A stretch of 34,966 nt of DNA from a virus. The notes beneath the pieces are model-generated. The model had not been told where the DNA came from and made no database searches. It saw only the letters and a list, made by a program, of their open reading frames with translations. The first letter of the stretch is position 1; each line of letters opens with the position of its first letter. This document shows positions 22,978 to 29,818 of this stretch, piece after piece. Both the position numbers and the translations under genes were made by a program. The stretch spans positions 1 through 34,966 of IMG/VR virus record IMGVR_UViG_3300009011_000036; one strand, 5' to 3'.

Positions 22978-23605
22978 TGGTGTTCCAGTCGATCAGGCTA
23001 TTGAGTTGTACGCGGCAGACTGCGGCGCGCTCGCTGTTGCGGGTGTGATTGAGCAGCAGGATTGCTTGGTTGAGGCCTGAGTCGAGGCTGTCAGCGGCTC
23101 CGGGTCCTCCGGCCGACGCAGCAGCTCCGCTGGTGCCGGTGCTGGCTTGCACTGCTGCGGCACCGGTAATGGCAAGGGCGCTGTTCCACAGCCGAACAAA
23201 ACCATTGGTAAAAACAGCAGGAGGCAGCGGCTCAAGCTGCGCGTCGAGCGCACGCCGGTAACTGGTCGTGACATTGGCGATTTCCTTGGTGAGTTTGTCG
23301 GTGGTGTGGCGCAGCTCGGCCTTTTGGTCGGCGAGTTCTTTGGCCAGGCCGTTGCCCCGGTCGACCTCAGCAAGAAGCCGTTCCGCTGCTGCGTCAGCCG
23401 CTTTCTTTCCCGCAAGGGCCTGTTCGGCCACCTCTTCGGCATGCTTCGCCTTGAGTTCGCTGAGCGCTGCCTTGCCTTCGGCTTGGGCTTTTTCGAACCC
23501 ATCGCTATAGCCGTCCTGGTAGTTCAGGTGCATCGTCCAGAGGAACAGCCCCGCGAGAGCAGCTATCAGGCCCAACGGCACAAGCGCTTTCACAATCGGA
23601 TTCAT
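22964..23605 (-). CDS. Inner-membrane spanin (Rz-like)
   Basis: This 213-aa protein starts MNPIVKALVPLGLIAALAGL with one membrane anchor (residues about 6-26). A long periplasmic coiled coil follows (GFEKAQAEGKAALSELKAKH ... 'KKAADAAAERLLAEVDRGNG'). The C-terminal part has 'GLNQAILLLNHTRNSERAAV', similar to DUF2514/Rz-type lysis proteins. It is the i-spanin that pairs with the nested o-spanin to fuse the membranes at lysis. The ATG at 23605 overlaps the endolysin stop (ATGA). Confidence 0.85.
   Translation of the reverse strand: MNPIVKALVPLGLIAALAGLFLWTMHLNYQDGYSDGFEKAQAEGKAALSELKAKHAEEVAEQALAGKKAADAAAERLLAEVDRGNGLAKELADQKAELRHTTDKLTKEIANVTTSYRRALDAQLEPLPPAVFTNGFVRLWNSALAITGAAAVQASTGTSGAAASAGGPGAADSLDSGLNQAILLLNHTRNSERAAVCRVQLNSLIDWNTNGRN
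22993..23274 (-). CDS. Outer-membrane spanin lipoprotein (Rz1-like), nested in Rz
   Basis: A frame wholly inside the Rz gene, in another phase, starts at ATG 23274 (AAGGAA upstream) and encodes 93 aa. After a basic start (MSRPVTGVRSTRSLSRC) comes a hydrophobic stretch and the lipobox-like LFGC with the lipid-acceptor Cys at about residue 29. The mature part is Pro-rich (GTAPLPLPVPQQCKPAPAPA). This is the hallmark of Rz1 o-spanins. Phe at -2 of the lipobox is slightly unusual. Confidence 0.8.
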   Translation of the reverse strand: MSRPVTGVRSTRSLSRCLLLFLPMVLFGCGTAPLPLPVPQQCKPAPAPAELLRRPEDPEPLTASTQASTKQSCCSITPATASAPQSAAYNSIA

Positions 23606-24216
23606 GAACAGCGCCCCTTGCCCCAACCAGCCTTGATATAGATGGGCTCCCACTGACGCAGAATCAGCCGTGGGTACGCCCGGTTTTCCTTGAATGCGGC
23701 TGCTGAGCGCCCCGCGTTGAAGCGCTCAATCGAACCGAACCAAGTCAGCTTGTCGGCGCCTTTTGCCGAGGCCAACTTGCGGTCGCGGATCAGCCAACCG
23801 AGGCCACCGTTGTAAGAGGAAAGAATCATGGCCGCCTGCTCGCAGGAGTCGGCGGCGGTAATCCGGCTGGCTAGCCAGCGGTCGTAACTAACGAGTGCCT
23901 GCATAGACCAGGAGGGGTTATACGGCTCGTTCTTCCCCAAAGCCTTGGGGAAGGTTGCTGCTAGCCAGGCGGCGGTCGAGGGCATCACCTGGCCCAAGCC
24001 TTGCGCGCCGACAGGCGAGCGCGCATCGAACTTCCAGCGGCTCTCCTGGTGGATCTGGCCAGCGAACATGGCGATAGGGGCATCCAGTCCCCACTCGGCC
24101 TGCGCGATGCGGGTGAGGTCACGCTGGTATCGCTCGGCGACGACTGGGATGTCCGCAAGCGCGATGATTGGCATCAGCGCCCCGAGGGCCAGCCCGATGA
24201 TTAAGATTCGGCGCAT
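23602..24216 (-). CDS. Endolysin: lytic transglycosylase (SLT domain) with N-terminal signal/anchor
   Basis: This 205-aa protein starts MRRILIIGLALGALMPIIAL, a hydrophobic export signal that may act as a signal-arrest-release segment. It then shows the SLT core: catalytic Glu58 in 'GQIHQESRWKFDARSP', followed by 'VGAQGLGQVMPSTAAWLA' and 'AAMILSSYNGGLGWL'. It cleaves the glycan strands of peptidoglycan at lysis. The ATG at 24216 lies two bases after the holin stop. An open frame upstream of it reads into the holin and is rejected. Confidence 0.9.
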   Translation of the reverse strand: MRRILIIGLALGALMPIIALADIPVVAERYQRDLTRIAQAEWGLDAPIAMFAGQIHQESRWKFDARSPVGAQGLGQVMPSTAAWLAATFPKALGKNEPYNPSWSMQALVSYDRWLASRITAADSCEQAAMILSSYNGGLGWLIRDRKLASAKGADKLTWFGSIERFNAGRSAAAFKENRAYPRLILRQWEPIYIKAGWGKGRCS

Positions 24217-24218
24217 GG

Positions 24219-24512
24219 TCAGAGCCCCAGAGTCAGGCCGAGGATGCAGGCCATCACGACCAAGGCACGGCGCACGCCTGCCCATGGCTGGTGGACTCGC
24301 ATCACCTGGTTAGGGCGGGCATACGGAAACAGCGCCCGGTCGATCCAGTAGCCCAGCACGCCGCCGCCTGTGACCAGACCGGCCTTGTACAGAACAACTG
24401 GGAGTTTGGTCGGTGCGATCAACGCCAGGGCAATCAGAAGCGCCAGAGTGATCAGGGTCCAGTCAGTCATACGCGGCGCACGGGGGCGCCCACGTCCTTT
24501 ACGAAAGTTCAT
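24219..24512 (-). CDS. Holin
   Basis: This 97-aa protein has a basic N-terminus (MNFRKGRGRPRAPRMTDW), then membrane segments at about residues 18-34, 41-60 and 80-96 (TLITLALLIALALIAPTKLP; VMACILGLTLGL). 'YWIDRALFPYARP' is found in the two/three-segment holin family of Pseudomonas and related phages. It would open the inner membrane at lysis time. The ATG overlaps the previous stop (ATGA). An internal ATG at residue 15 could give a shorter form, as in dual-start holins. Confidence 0.82.
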   Translation of the reverse strand: MNFRKGRGRPRAPRMTDWTLITLALLIALALIAPTKLPVVLYKAGLVTGGGVLGYWIDRALFPYARPNQVMRVHQPWAGVRRALVVMACILGLTLGL

Positions 24513-24835
24513 GCACGGGCCTCACTTGAGGATTTGATTGAGGAACGGAGGCTGGCCAAGTGCAAAGCCGCCACTTCGGAGTTACCGCGAATGCGCTGGG
24601 GTTCCTGATATTCGGCATGCGCGATGGGGTTGGTTCTTGGTGCAGGTCGCAACTTCTCTCGCTGACGAACCAGTTCAGCGTCACGTTCTTCGGCGATAGC
24701 AACGTGCTTCATTGCCAGCTCAAGCCACGCCGAAGGGCATGCCTGCATGGCGGCTTTGCGACTATCCTGAGACGCTGCTGCGTGGATCAGAACCGCATAA
24801 GCGCGGGGTGAAGTTGGCTTGGACTGGGTGGACAT
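24509..24835 (-). CDS. Unknown protein, first gene of the lysis block
   Basis: I do not recognise this 108-aa, Ala/Ser/Arg-rich soluble protein (MSTQSKPTSPRAYAVLIHAA ... 'LRSSIKSSSEARA'). It is mostly helical, with no motif, signal or membrane segment. It is the first gene after the terminator that ends the early operon and overlaps the holin by four bases, so it should be made with the lysis proteins. Its leader contains a long inverted repeat (24838..24876). Confidence 0.7.
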   Translation of the reverse strand: MSTQSKPTSPRAYAVLIHAAASQDSRKAAMQACPSAWLELAMKHVAIAEERDAELVRQREKLRPAPRTNPIAHAEYQEPQRIRGNSEVAALHLASLRSSIKSSSEARA

Positions 24836-24837
24836 GA

Positions 24838-24876
24838 CGCGAATCCATCTGCGAGAAGTACCCGGCTAGATTCGCG
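24838..24876. promoter_or_regulatory. 8-bp inverted repeat before the lysis/late block
   Basis: CGCGAATC (24838..24845) and GATTCGCG (24869..24876) form a perfect dyad with a 23-base spacer just upstream of the first lysis gene. It lies after the early terminator and next to the Mor-like gene, so it is a candidate activator site or leader hairpin. Also nearby are two direct GGCCAA copies (24958, 24976). Confidence 0.35.
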
Positions 24877-24913
24877 TTTATTGATAGGGGGGAGAGTTTC
24901 TTAAACACGCAAG

Positions 24914-24939
24914 AAAAAGCCCCGCAGTTAGCGAGGCTT
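24914..24939 (-). terminator. Intrinsic terminator of the early/middle operon
   Basis: On the - strand AAGCCTCGC-TAACT-GCGGGGCTT (9 bp with one G-T pair) is followed by TTTTTCTT. It lies 55 bases after the Mor-like stop and separates the early operon from the lysis block, so the latter needs its own promoter. Confidence 0.8.
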
Positions 24940-24993
24940 GGGGATGTTGCAGAAGTAGGCCAATGGTATCAAATCGGCCAAAGGGCAATAGCT

Positions 24994-25431
24994 TTAATGG
25001 ATGGTGGGTTCATCAAAGCCAAACAAGTCCGGTTCATTTTTCCGGTGCAGCGCCCGCTGTCGAGCGATGATGTCATAGATGGTCGGGGAGGCAAGTCGAT
25101 ACTTCCTGACCAGATCAGACGGCTGGATATTGTTGTCACGCCAGTCGCGAAAAATCGACGCATCCCGCATGGCTTTTTTCAGCGCCTCACCGCGTGGCAA
25201 ATAAACCACGCTGCCCCCCATCACATCGCAAATTGCAAATACCACGAAGCGGGCGATCTCAGGAACATCGGTTCGCTCACCTAGCTTGGCGCGCAGTTCC
25301 GCTTCTGCAATCTCAACCATTTCTTTGAGCGTGCCCTCCCACCGCAGAAGCACTGCCGGGTCTCCCATGTGAGCCAAAACCTTGGCCGGGTCGAGACTGT
25401 CCGAATCATCGGGAAACAGAGACTCCGTCAT
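24994..25431 (-). CDS. mor: Mor-family transcription activator
   Basis: This 145-aa protein matches the Mor/C activator family: 'VLAHMGDPAVLLRWEGTLKE', 'ICDVMGGSVVYLPRGEALKK' and a C-terminal helix-turn-helix 'IQPSDLVRKYRLASPTIYDI' (about residues 103-125). In Mu, Mor switches on the middle promoter and the related C the late ones. Here only one member of the family is present, so it may serve both purposes. The ATG overlaps the GemA stop (ATGA). Mor proteins bind dyads upstream of promoters without good -35 boxes. Confidence 0.92.
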   Translation of the reverse strand: MTESLFPDDSDSLDPAKVLAHMGDPAVLLRWEGTLKEMVEIAEAELRAKLGERTDVPEIARFVVFAICDVMGGSVVYLPRGEALKKAMRDASIFRDWRDNNIQPSDLVRKYRLASPTIYDIIARQRALHRKNEPDLFGFDEPTIH

Positions 25432-25838
25432 GATGTTTGAACCCCACGGCGTCTGGCGTCGTATTCAAGGGCTGCAACAACGCCCTGAAGTTGTTTCGGG
25501 TTAAGCCATTCTGTCCGCTCAACCTTGTACATCCGCTTGGCCATGCCGTCGGCGTATGCCCAACTGCGGCCAGTGGTAGTCAAAAAAGCGCCGATTTTCT
25601 TCACCAACTTCTCGCGTTCCGGGCTCGCCTTCGGCGCAAGTCGGCCGGTGTTCCTTTTGGGCTCCCACCCCAGCCGCTCAAACTCGCTGAGCACGGCGTC
25701 CATTTGTGCAGGCTTCAAATCCTTGGATGACTGCGCACCAGTTACTCGCATAAGTAATGCGCGGTAAGTGTCGTCATCAATCCCCAAGTCCTTTTTAGCG
25801 ATGTGGATCTTCGATAGCTGTATGTTTCGCATGTTCAT
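25428..25838 (-). CDS. gemA: GemA-like regulatory protein (DUF1018)
   Basis: This 136-aa protein starts MNMRNIQLSKIHIAKKDLGI, then 'DDDTYRALLMRVTGAQSSKD' and 'LKPAQMDAVLSEFERLGW', and ends 'QLQGVVAALEYDARRRG', the DUF1018/GemA pattern. In Mu GemA lies just before Mor and alters host gene expression and DNA supercoiling. I place the start at the ATG at 25838 (GAGGACGG upstream); a second ATG follows at 25832. Confidence 0.92.
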   Translation of the reverse strand: MNMRNIQLSKIHIAKKDLGIDDDTYRALLMRVTGAQSSKDLKPAQMDAVLSEFERLGWEPKRNTGRLAPKASPEREKLVKKIGAFLTTTGRSWAYADGMAKRMYKVERTEWLNPKQLQGVVAALEYDARRRGVQTS

Positions 25839-25868
25839 AGTGTCCGTCCTCGGTGGTCGGCTTCCCAA

Positions 25869-26549
25869 TTAGTTCAGCAGTGGCCGTGTCTCTGCGCCCA
25901 TTCCTTGATTCAGGGTTACGCTTGCTGCGGCTTCAATCCCCGAAAGAACATCGTTTGACGCTCGCTGACTCGGCTTCGTGTCGGCATTACGGTTCCGAGA
26001 TTCCAGCTTTCCAAGTTCTGGATATTGCTTTGCCATGTACGCATCGATAGCCGCTTGAGGCTTTACACCGGCGAACGCATGAACTTTTTCCCAAACTGCC
26101 TGAACCCAACCATTGCAAAACAGATCTGCTCTCTTGGTTTTGGTAGCAGTCTTACAACGCTTTAACTTGTCAGCGATGTAGCTATTCCGGGCTTTGCGAA
26201 CTTCGCGCAGCAAAATCGACATGGTGTAACTGGCAATCTCTGGTCCTGGAGCTACACCGATAAACTTCCAGTTACCCGCACTCCAAGTCTCTTGAAACAG
26301 CAGATGGCACCCGAACGCTTTAGAAACAAGGTTGGCCAGTGATGTTTCCCAACTCGCTGGGCGACTCTTTGCACCAGACCGACAGCCTTCCTCTGTTGCT
26401 TCGGCGGCCAGCAAGTCCGCTGAATCGACTTGAAACTTTTCCATCAAGGCTTGCGCCTGACGCATGGCTGCTGCGGCTTCATGCGGATTACTGCTCCCGG
26501 CTAATGCAAGACACTTCCGGATTTTCTCAATCGCTTTGTTCTGATCCAT
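25869..26549 (-). CDS. DUF2786 family protein
   Basis: This 226-aa protein begins MDQNKAIEKIRKCLALAGSS, followed by 'NPHEAAAAMRQAQALMEKFQ', the DUF2786 signature (residues 1-45). The middle has 'GCHLLFQETWSAGNWKFIGV' and 'LREVRKARNSYIADKLKRCK', typical of the longer DUF2786 phage proteins. The function is not known. The ATG at 26549 has AGGAG six bases upstream and follows copy B of the double-hairpin element. It precedes GemA by 30 bases. Confidence 0.85.
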   Translation of the reverse strand: MDQNKAIEKIRKCLALAGSSNPHEAAAAMRQAQALMEKFQVDSADLLAAEATEEGCRSGAKSRPASWETSLANLVSKAFGCHLLFQETWSAGNWKFIGVAPGPEIASYTMSILLREVRKARNSYIADKLKRCKTATKTKRADLFCNGWVQAVWEKVHAFAGVKPQAAIDAYMAKQYPELGKLESRNRNADTKPSQRASNDVLSGIEAAASVTLNQGMGAETRPLLN

Positions 26550-26621
26550 TGGCTGCTCCTCAGTACCGGACAACCACGCCCGGCAGACCTAACCCCAGCA
26601 GGGAATTAGGTTTCGCGGGAA
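26550..26621 (-). repeat. Double-hairpin element, copy B
   Basis: This exactly 72-base gap reads on the - strand GCGAAACC, stem 1 (ACCTAA...CCC-TGCT-GGG...TTAGGT), GTCTG, stem 2 (CCGGGC-GTGGTT-GTCCGG), TACTGAGGAGCAGCC and then the ATG. Its flanks and second stem match copy A, but the first stem has different paired bases. It probably acts in the mRNA. Confidence 0.75.
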
Positions 26622-27035
26622 TCAATGCAGGCGAGAAATATCTTTGTTGTTTGTGATCAGGTGTTTTTTCAGTGCGGGGAAACTTCGCCATTCCCAGTCA
26701 TAGGTAAAGAACTTCGTCGCCTCCATCTCCGAAGCTTTTCGCTTACCGAATACTTTCCGATAGGCTTCGATTTCTTTCTTGCTGCGCACACTCCTCGTGA
26801 CCTTGCGCAAGAACCGCCGTGTTTCTTCATGCTTAGGCTCGCCGGTTCGGTTATCGCAGGAAAGCCAAATGCCTTTGAGATAACCATCTATATAAACAAG
26901 GGTTCCCCAAGTCTTTTTGCCATGGCTGATGGTCTGCACCAAACCAACTTCGAAGTTGTCGCACTTCAGTTTCATTGAGCCGTACGGACTTTCCATCTGT
27001 GCCTTCAGCTCATCCCAATCCGCCTGTTCCATCAT
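26622..27035 (-). CDS. Unknown early protein between two double-hairpin elements
   Basis: I do not recognise this 137-aa, strongly basic protein: MMEQADWDELKAQMESPYGS, 'KLKCDNFEVGLVQTISHGKK', 'TWGTLVYIDGYLKGIWLSCD', then a Lys/Arg-rich helix ('RRFLRKVTRSVRSKKEIEAY'). The first half looks like a small beta sheet and the second like a nucleic-acid-binding helix pair. GAGGAA precedes the ATG. A structured 72-base spacer sits on either side of the gene, unlike the overlapping genes elsewhere. It may therefore have been inserted or be regulated as a unit. Confidence 0.72.
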   Translation of the reverse strand: MMEQADWDELKAQMESPYGSMKLKCDNFEVGLVQTISHGKKTWGTLVYIDGYLKGIWLSCDNRTGEPKHEETRRFLRKVTRSVRSKKEIEAYRKVFGKRKASEMEATKFFTYDWEWRSFPALKKHLITNNKDISRLH

Positions 27036-27107
27036 TTCCTCGGCTGCTCGTCAGTACCGGGCAACCACGCCCGGCAGACCGCCCCGGTTTCCCGAGGCGG
27101 TTTCGCG
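27036..27107 (-). repeat. Double-hairpin element, copy A
   Basis: This exactly 72-base gap reads on the - strand GCGAAACC, stem 1 (ACCGCC...CGG-GAAA-CCG...GGCGGT), GTCTG, stem 2 (CCGGGC-GTGGTT-GCCCGG), TACTGACGAGCAGCCGAGGAA and then the ATG. It shares about 45 bases with copy B, and the stem 1 differences keep pairing. The ribosome site follows stem 2 closely. Confidence 0.75.
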
Positions 27108-27344
27108 TTAGTGAAGGGTTGGCTTGAGAATCAGCTTCTCGCGCATTGCCATGCAGATATCGCAGTCGCAGCCACCAACGTGACGCTCAGCGGTTTCCAG
27201 CGGCAGACGGGCAATCAGCCGGGCGCTCTGCACCATCGCTGTCGCGACACGGCCAGCTTTGCTGTTGTGGATCTGTGCTTGGTTATCAACGGAGATGGAA
27301 ACGCCATCGGTGCTGTCTTCTACAACGATTTGGAACTTGCTCAT
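27108..27344 (-). CDS. Unknown early protein with a Cys cluster
   Basis: This 78-aa protein begins MSKFQIVVEDSTDGVSISVD, continues 'NSKAGRVATAMVQSARLIAR' and ends with a cysteine cluster 'GGCDCDICMAMREK' that could bind a metal or be a redox motif. The family is not recognised. It lies 53 bases after the DUF3164 gene and directly before copy A of the double-hairpin element. Confidence 0.72.
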   Translation of the reverse strand: MSKFQIVVEDSTDGVSISVDNQAQIHNSKAGRVATAMVQSARLIARLPLETAERHVGGCDCDICMAMREKLILKPTLH

Positions 27345-27397
27345 TCGGACTACTCGCTCGATTCGGATGTTGGCTGGCAGAGTTATTAGGGGGCAAA

Positions 27398-28042
27398 TCA
27401 GTGCAGGGTTTGTGGCGCGGTATCCGCCACGAAGATGCTCGCGATATCCAACGGGATCGGCGCGTATTGATCCGACTCCCCGATACGCTCATAAACCCTG
27501 ATGTAGCTCTTCGAGCCCACCACCTGCACCGCTTCACCAATTGCAGTCATTGCGCGCTGCCAGCGCTCGTCCTGAATCTCCAACCGACGCAGGCTAAGCA
27601 CACGGCCAGTGCTGATCTCGCCAGCTTTGTCGGTACGAAACGCCTCGTTGACCAGGACGCGTACTTCGCTGCGTGCATCCTGAGTCCACTCCGCCGCGCA
27701 TTCATCGATCAGAACGCGGGCAGCCTGAAGGCGCTCATCGAACTTGATGGAGTCCTGGACGGCGTGGACGATCTTGAATTGCCCATCGAACGAGAACAGG
27801 GTGACGTTCCCTTTCTTACCGCCGATGGTTGCCTTGTATTGCTCTGCCGACATTTCTACGAATGCCTTGATGTCACCAAAAGCGGCGACCTTGAACTTTG
27901 CCAGCGAGGCCGATACAGCCTTGGCATGTCCAACTAGTTCGCTCACCAACTGGTCGCGAGCCAGATCAATAGGTTTGATCAGCACCTCCGGCACCAGGTG
28001 ACCTTTTGCGTCTTTGCGAAAACCTTCTGGGATGTTGTTCAT
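27398..28042 (-). CDS. DUF3164 family protein
   Basis: This 214-aa protein matches the DUF3164 proteins of Mu-like early regions: 'IPEGFRKDAKGHLVPEVLIK', 'VSASLAKFKVAAFGDIKAFV', 'GGKKGNVTLFSFDGQFKIVH', 'ARVLIDECAAEWTQDARSEV' and 'RVYERIGESDQYAPIPLDI'. It is commonly found downstream of A and B, but its function is unknown. The ATG at 28042 overlaps the preceding TGA (TGATG). Confidence 0.87.
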   Translation of the reverse strand: MNNIPEGFRKDAKGHLVPEVLIKPIDLARDQLVSELVGHAKAVSASLAKFKVAAFGDIKAFVEMSAEQYKATIGGKKGNVTLFSFDGQFKIVHAVQDSIKFDERLQAARVLIDECAAEWTQDARSEVRVLVNEAFRTDKAGEISTGRVLSLRRLEIQDERWQRAMTAIGEAVQVVGSKSYIRVYERIGESDQYAPIPLDIASIFVADTAPQTLH

Positions 28043-28515
28043 CAATGGTGGTCCATGTTCATTGGTCGAGAGGTCGTGTGTTGCAGCTCCACAAGTGCCG
28101 CCACGGCCTGTTTCTTTGCTTCTTCAATCTGGTGATCCGTTTTGAGTGCAGCCCCCGGATTAGCGCGGCGCTTCATCGTCACCATCATCTGATCAAGTGC
28201 TGCGTTCCCGGTCTGGATCTGTTTTTCGGTTCGCTTTGGTTTTGATATGCGTTCTTCTTGCTGCTCTACCGGCAACTCTCTGAGCAATTGAGCCGGAGCA
28301 GGCCAGCGCTCACATGTTGCAAACAGGGTTTCAAACGCTTTGCGGATGCGCACCACATCCCGCGCCTCGTCCCACCCCCTGCCTTTGGTCATAGCGATCA
28401 GCCAGATCTCTGCCGTTTTGATCGCTGAGTCCGCCGCTGGAGCGCCATCGAGCCGGAGCGCAATCAGCCCGGACACGCCCGCAGCGATCTCACGCTTGAG
28501 CCACGCGTCATCCAT
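28042..28515 (-). CDS. Unknown early protein (Mu gp16-region-like)
   Basis: This 157-aa helical protein reads MDDAWLKREIAAGVSGLIAL, 'AAIKTAEIWLIAMTKGRGWD'-like helices, 'RIRKAFETLFATCERWPAPA', a charged linker and 'KQAVAALVELQHT'. Its central 'ETLFATCERWPAPAQLLREL' pattern occurs in phage replication-region proteins. No function can be given. The ATG at 28515 overlaps the previous gene; a start at 28536 is possible. Confidence 0.72.
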   Translation of the reverse strand: MDDAWLKREIAAGVSGLIALRLDGAPAADSAIKTAEIWLIAMTKGRGWDEARDVVRIRKAFETLFATCERWPAPAQLLRELPVEQQEERISKPKRTEKQIQTGNAALDQMMVTMKRRANPGAALKTDHQIEEAKKQAVAALVELQHTTSRPMNMDHH

Positions 28516-29002
28516 TTGCCCAGTTCTCCAGTGCATTTATTGCCGCAGAGGTTTGGCTTTGCTGACGCGGGCGGGCTTGCAAAGTACGGCTCTCCGGTGC
28601 CAATGCCATCGCTCCACCAGAAGCTCCGGGCTGGTACTGAGTCATGACCTGGTACAGCCAGCCATGCCCCTTGAGCGGAGTCGTAAGCCGACCGGAATCA
28701 CGGGCGCTCAGCGCTTGATCAATGGCCCACAACCAGCACTCTGGTGGCGCTTCGAATACCTGACCGGCACGCTCGATGCGCTGCGCCTGCACATCTGGCA
28801 GAAGCTCGTTAAGCAGTTTCGCAACGCGATCCATCGTCAGCTCGCGTGACTCAGGACGGAACAGACCGAGGTAGCGCATCAGGGCATTGCCGAGAGGACC
28901 GGACATCTTGAAGGCAATCCCAAGCGCCTCGCGGGCACCGTCATGCGCAATCAGCGCATCGAGCGAAAGTGTCGTTCCGCAGTTCGGGCAACGGGTGCGC
29001 AT
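28508..29002 (-). CDS. Unknown early protein with N-terminal zinc ribbon
   Basis: This 164-aa protein begins MRTRCPNCGTTLSLDALIAH, a half zinc ribbon (CPNC). A helical region 'MSGPLGNALMRYLGLFRPES', 'LTMDRVAKLLNELLPDVQAQ' and 'PPECWLWAIDQALSARDSGR' follows, then a Gln/Ser/Ala-rich tail. The family is seen in Pseudomonas Mu-like early operons, with no known role. The ATG overlaps the previous TGA. Confidence 0.75.
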   Translation of the reverse strand: MRTRCPNCGTTLSLDALIAHDGAREALGIAFKMSGPLGNALMRYLGLFRPESRELTMDRVAKLLNELLPDVQAQRIERAGQVFEAPPECWLWAIDQALSARDSGRLTTPLKGHGWLYQVMTQYQPGASGGAMALAPESRTLQARPRQQSQTSAAINALENWANG

Positions 29003-29460
29003 CAGTGCACCCCCTGATAGCGAACGCGGAGCACGCCACCGTATGCCAAGGCCGCCGGATGGGCCTTGAACCAAACGATTTGCGATTCAGACCATTCGCC
29101 CTCAGCCCCACTTTCAGGCATCGACCTGTTGTAGGCGTCCACCTCGTCACGGAATTGCCAAGCCTGCGTCGCTGTAGGAAAGGCGGCAATTCGGAAAGCC
29201 CCGCCTTCAGACTCGATGTCGAGCACCTCGACATGCCAAAAATTTGACCTCGTGGAACCAAACGTTAGATCGTCAGTCGGATCTGCCGTAGATTCGTCCG
29301 TAGTTTTTGAGTCAACAAAAGAACGGCTGCTCAACTCCTTTGCCCTTACCTCCGCAAAATCGAGCGAAGCTGCGAAACCAATCACGCGACCTTCGCTGCA
29401 CAAGCGAAACATGCGGCCGCTTTCGCGGATCTCGACTTCAGGCTTAATGGACAGTTGCAT
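29002..29460 (-). CDS. Unknown early protein
   Basis: I do not recognise this 152-aa protein (MQLSIKPEVEIRESGRMFRL ... 'WSESQIVWFKAHPAALAYGG'). It looks like a mixed alpha/beta protein with an acidic Asp/Thr/Ser linker near residues 50-75. I place the start at the ATG at 29460, eight bases after GGAGG, rather than at the ATG that almost touches this ribosome site. It overlaps the end of the HTH/Cys gene. Confidence 0.72.
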   Translation of the reverse strand: MQLSIKPEVEIRESGRMFRLCSEGRVIGFAASLDFAEVRAKELSSRSFVDSKTTDESTADPTDDLTFGSTRSNFWHVEVLDIESEGGAFRIAAFPTATQAWQFRDEVDAYNRSMPESGAEGEWSESQIVWFKAHPAALAYGGVLRVRYQGVH

Positions 29461-29818
29461 AACCATCACCTCCGCAATTCGGGTTATTGGGACACTGCTG
29501 GCAGGCACGCCAGTGCTGCATCGCCATTGGGTTATGAGTAGGCACCGGGCGCCGGTAGAAGCCCTGGCATTGCTCGACCGTCAGGGTCTCCCCAACAGCG
29601 ACGCATTCGATACGTCCCAGCACTTCCATTACGCGACGCTCAACACCGGCCGTGCTAGGGCTGCTGTACTTGTTCGCAAGGATCAGGCTGACTGCCGTAC
29701 GACTCATCCCGATACGGGCCGCAGCTTTCGTACGGTCGGTCGCCGTCACCTCAGCAGCCAACAAGCGTACGAACAGCGGGGGCTCGATTCCCCAACGCGA
29801 AAGATCCACAGTAGTCAT
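29444..29818 (-). CDS. HTH protein with C-terminal cysteine cluster
   Basis: This 124-aa protein has a helix-turn-helix at residues about 30-50 ('KAAARIGMSRTAVSLILANK', LacI/Cro-like) and five cysteines near the end (72, 84, 106, 109, 115; CQQCPNNPNC) that may bind a metal. It is a probable early regulator or DNA-binding accessory protein. Its ATG overlaps the preceding stop by four bases. Confidence 0.8.
   Translation of the reverse strand: MTTVDLSRWGIEPPLFVRLLAAEVTATDRTKAAARIGMSRTAVSLILANKYSSPSTAGVERRVMEVLGRIECVAVGETLTVEQCQGFYRRPVPTHNPMAMQHWRACQQCPNNPNCGGDGYATVH

Noticed and set aside
26339-27111. Two + strand frames with the shared peptide YR(T/A)TTPGRP
   Set aside because: The shared peptide is the translation of the repeated double-hairpin element on the opposite strand; both frames lie antisense to early genes.
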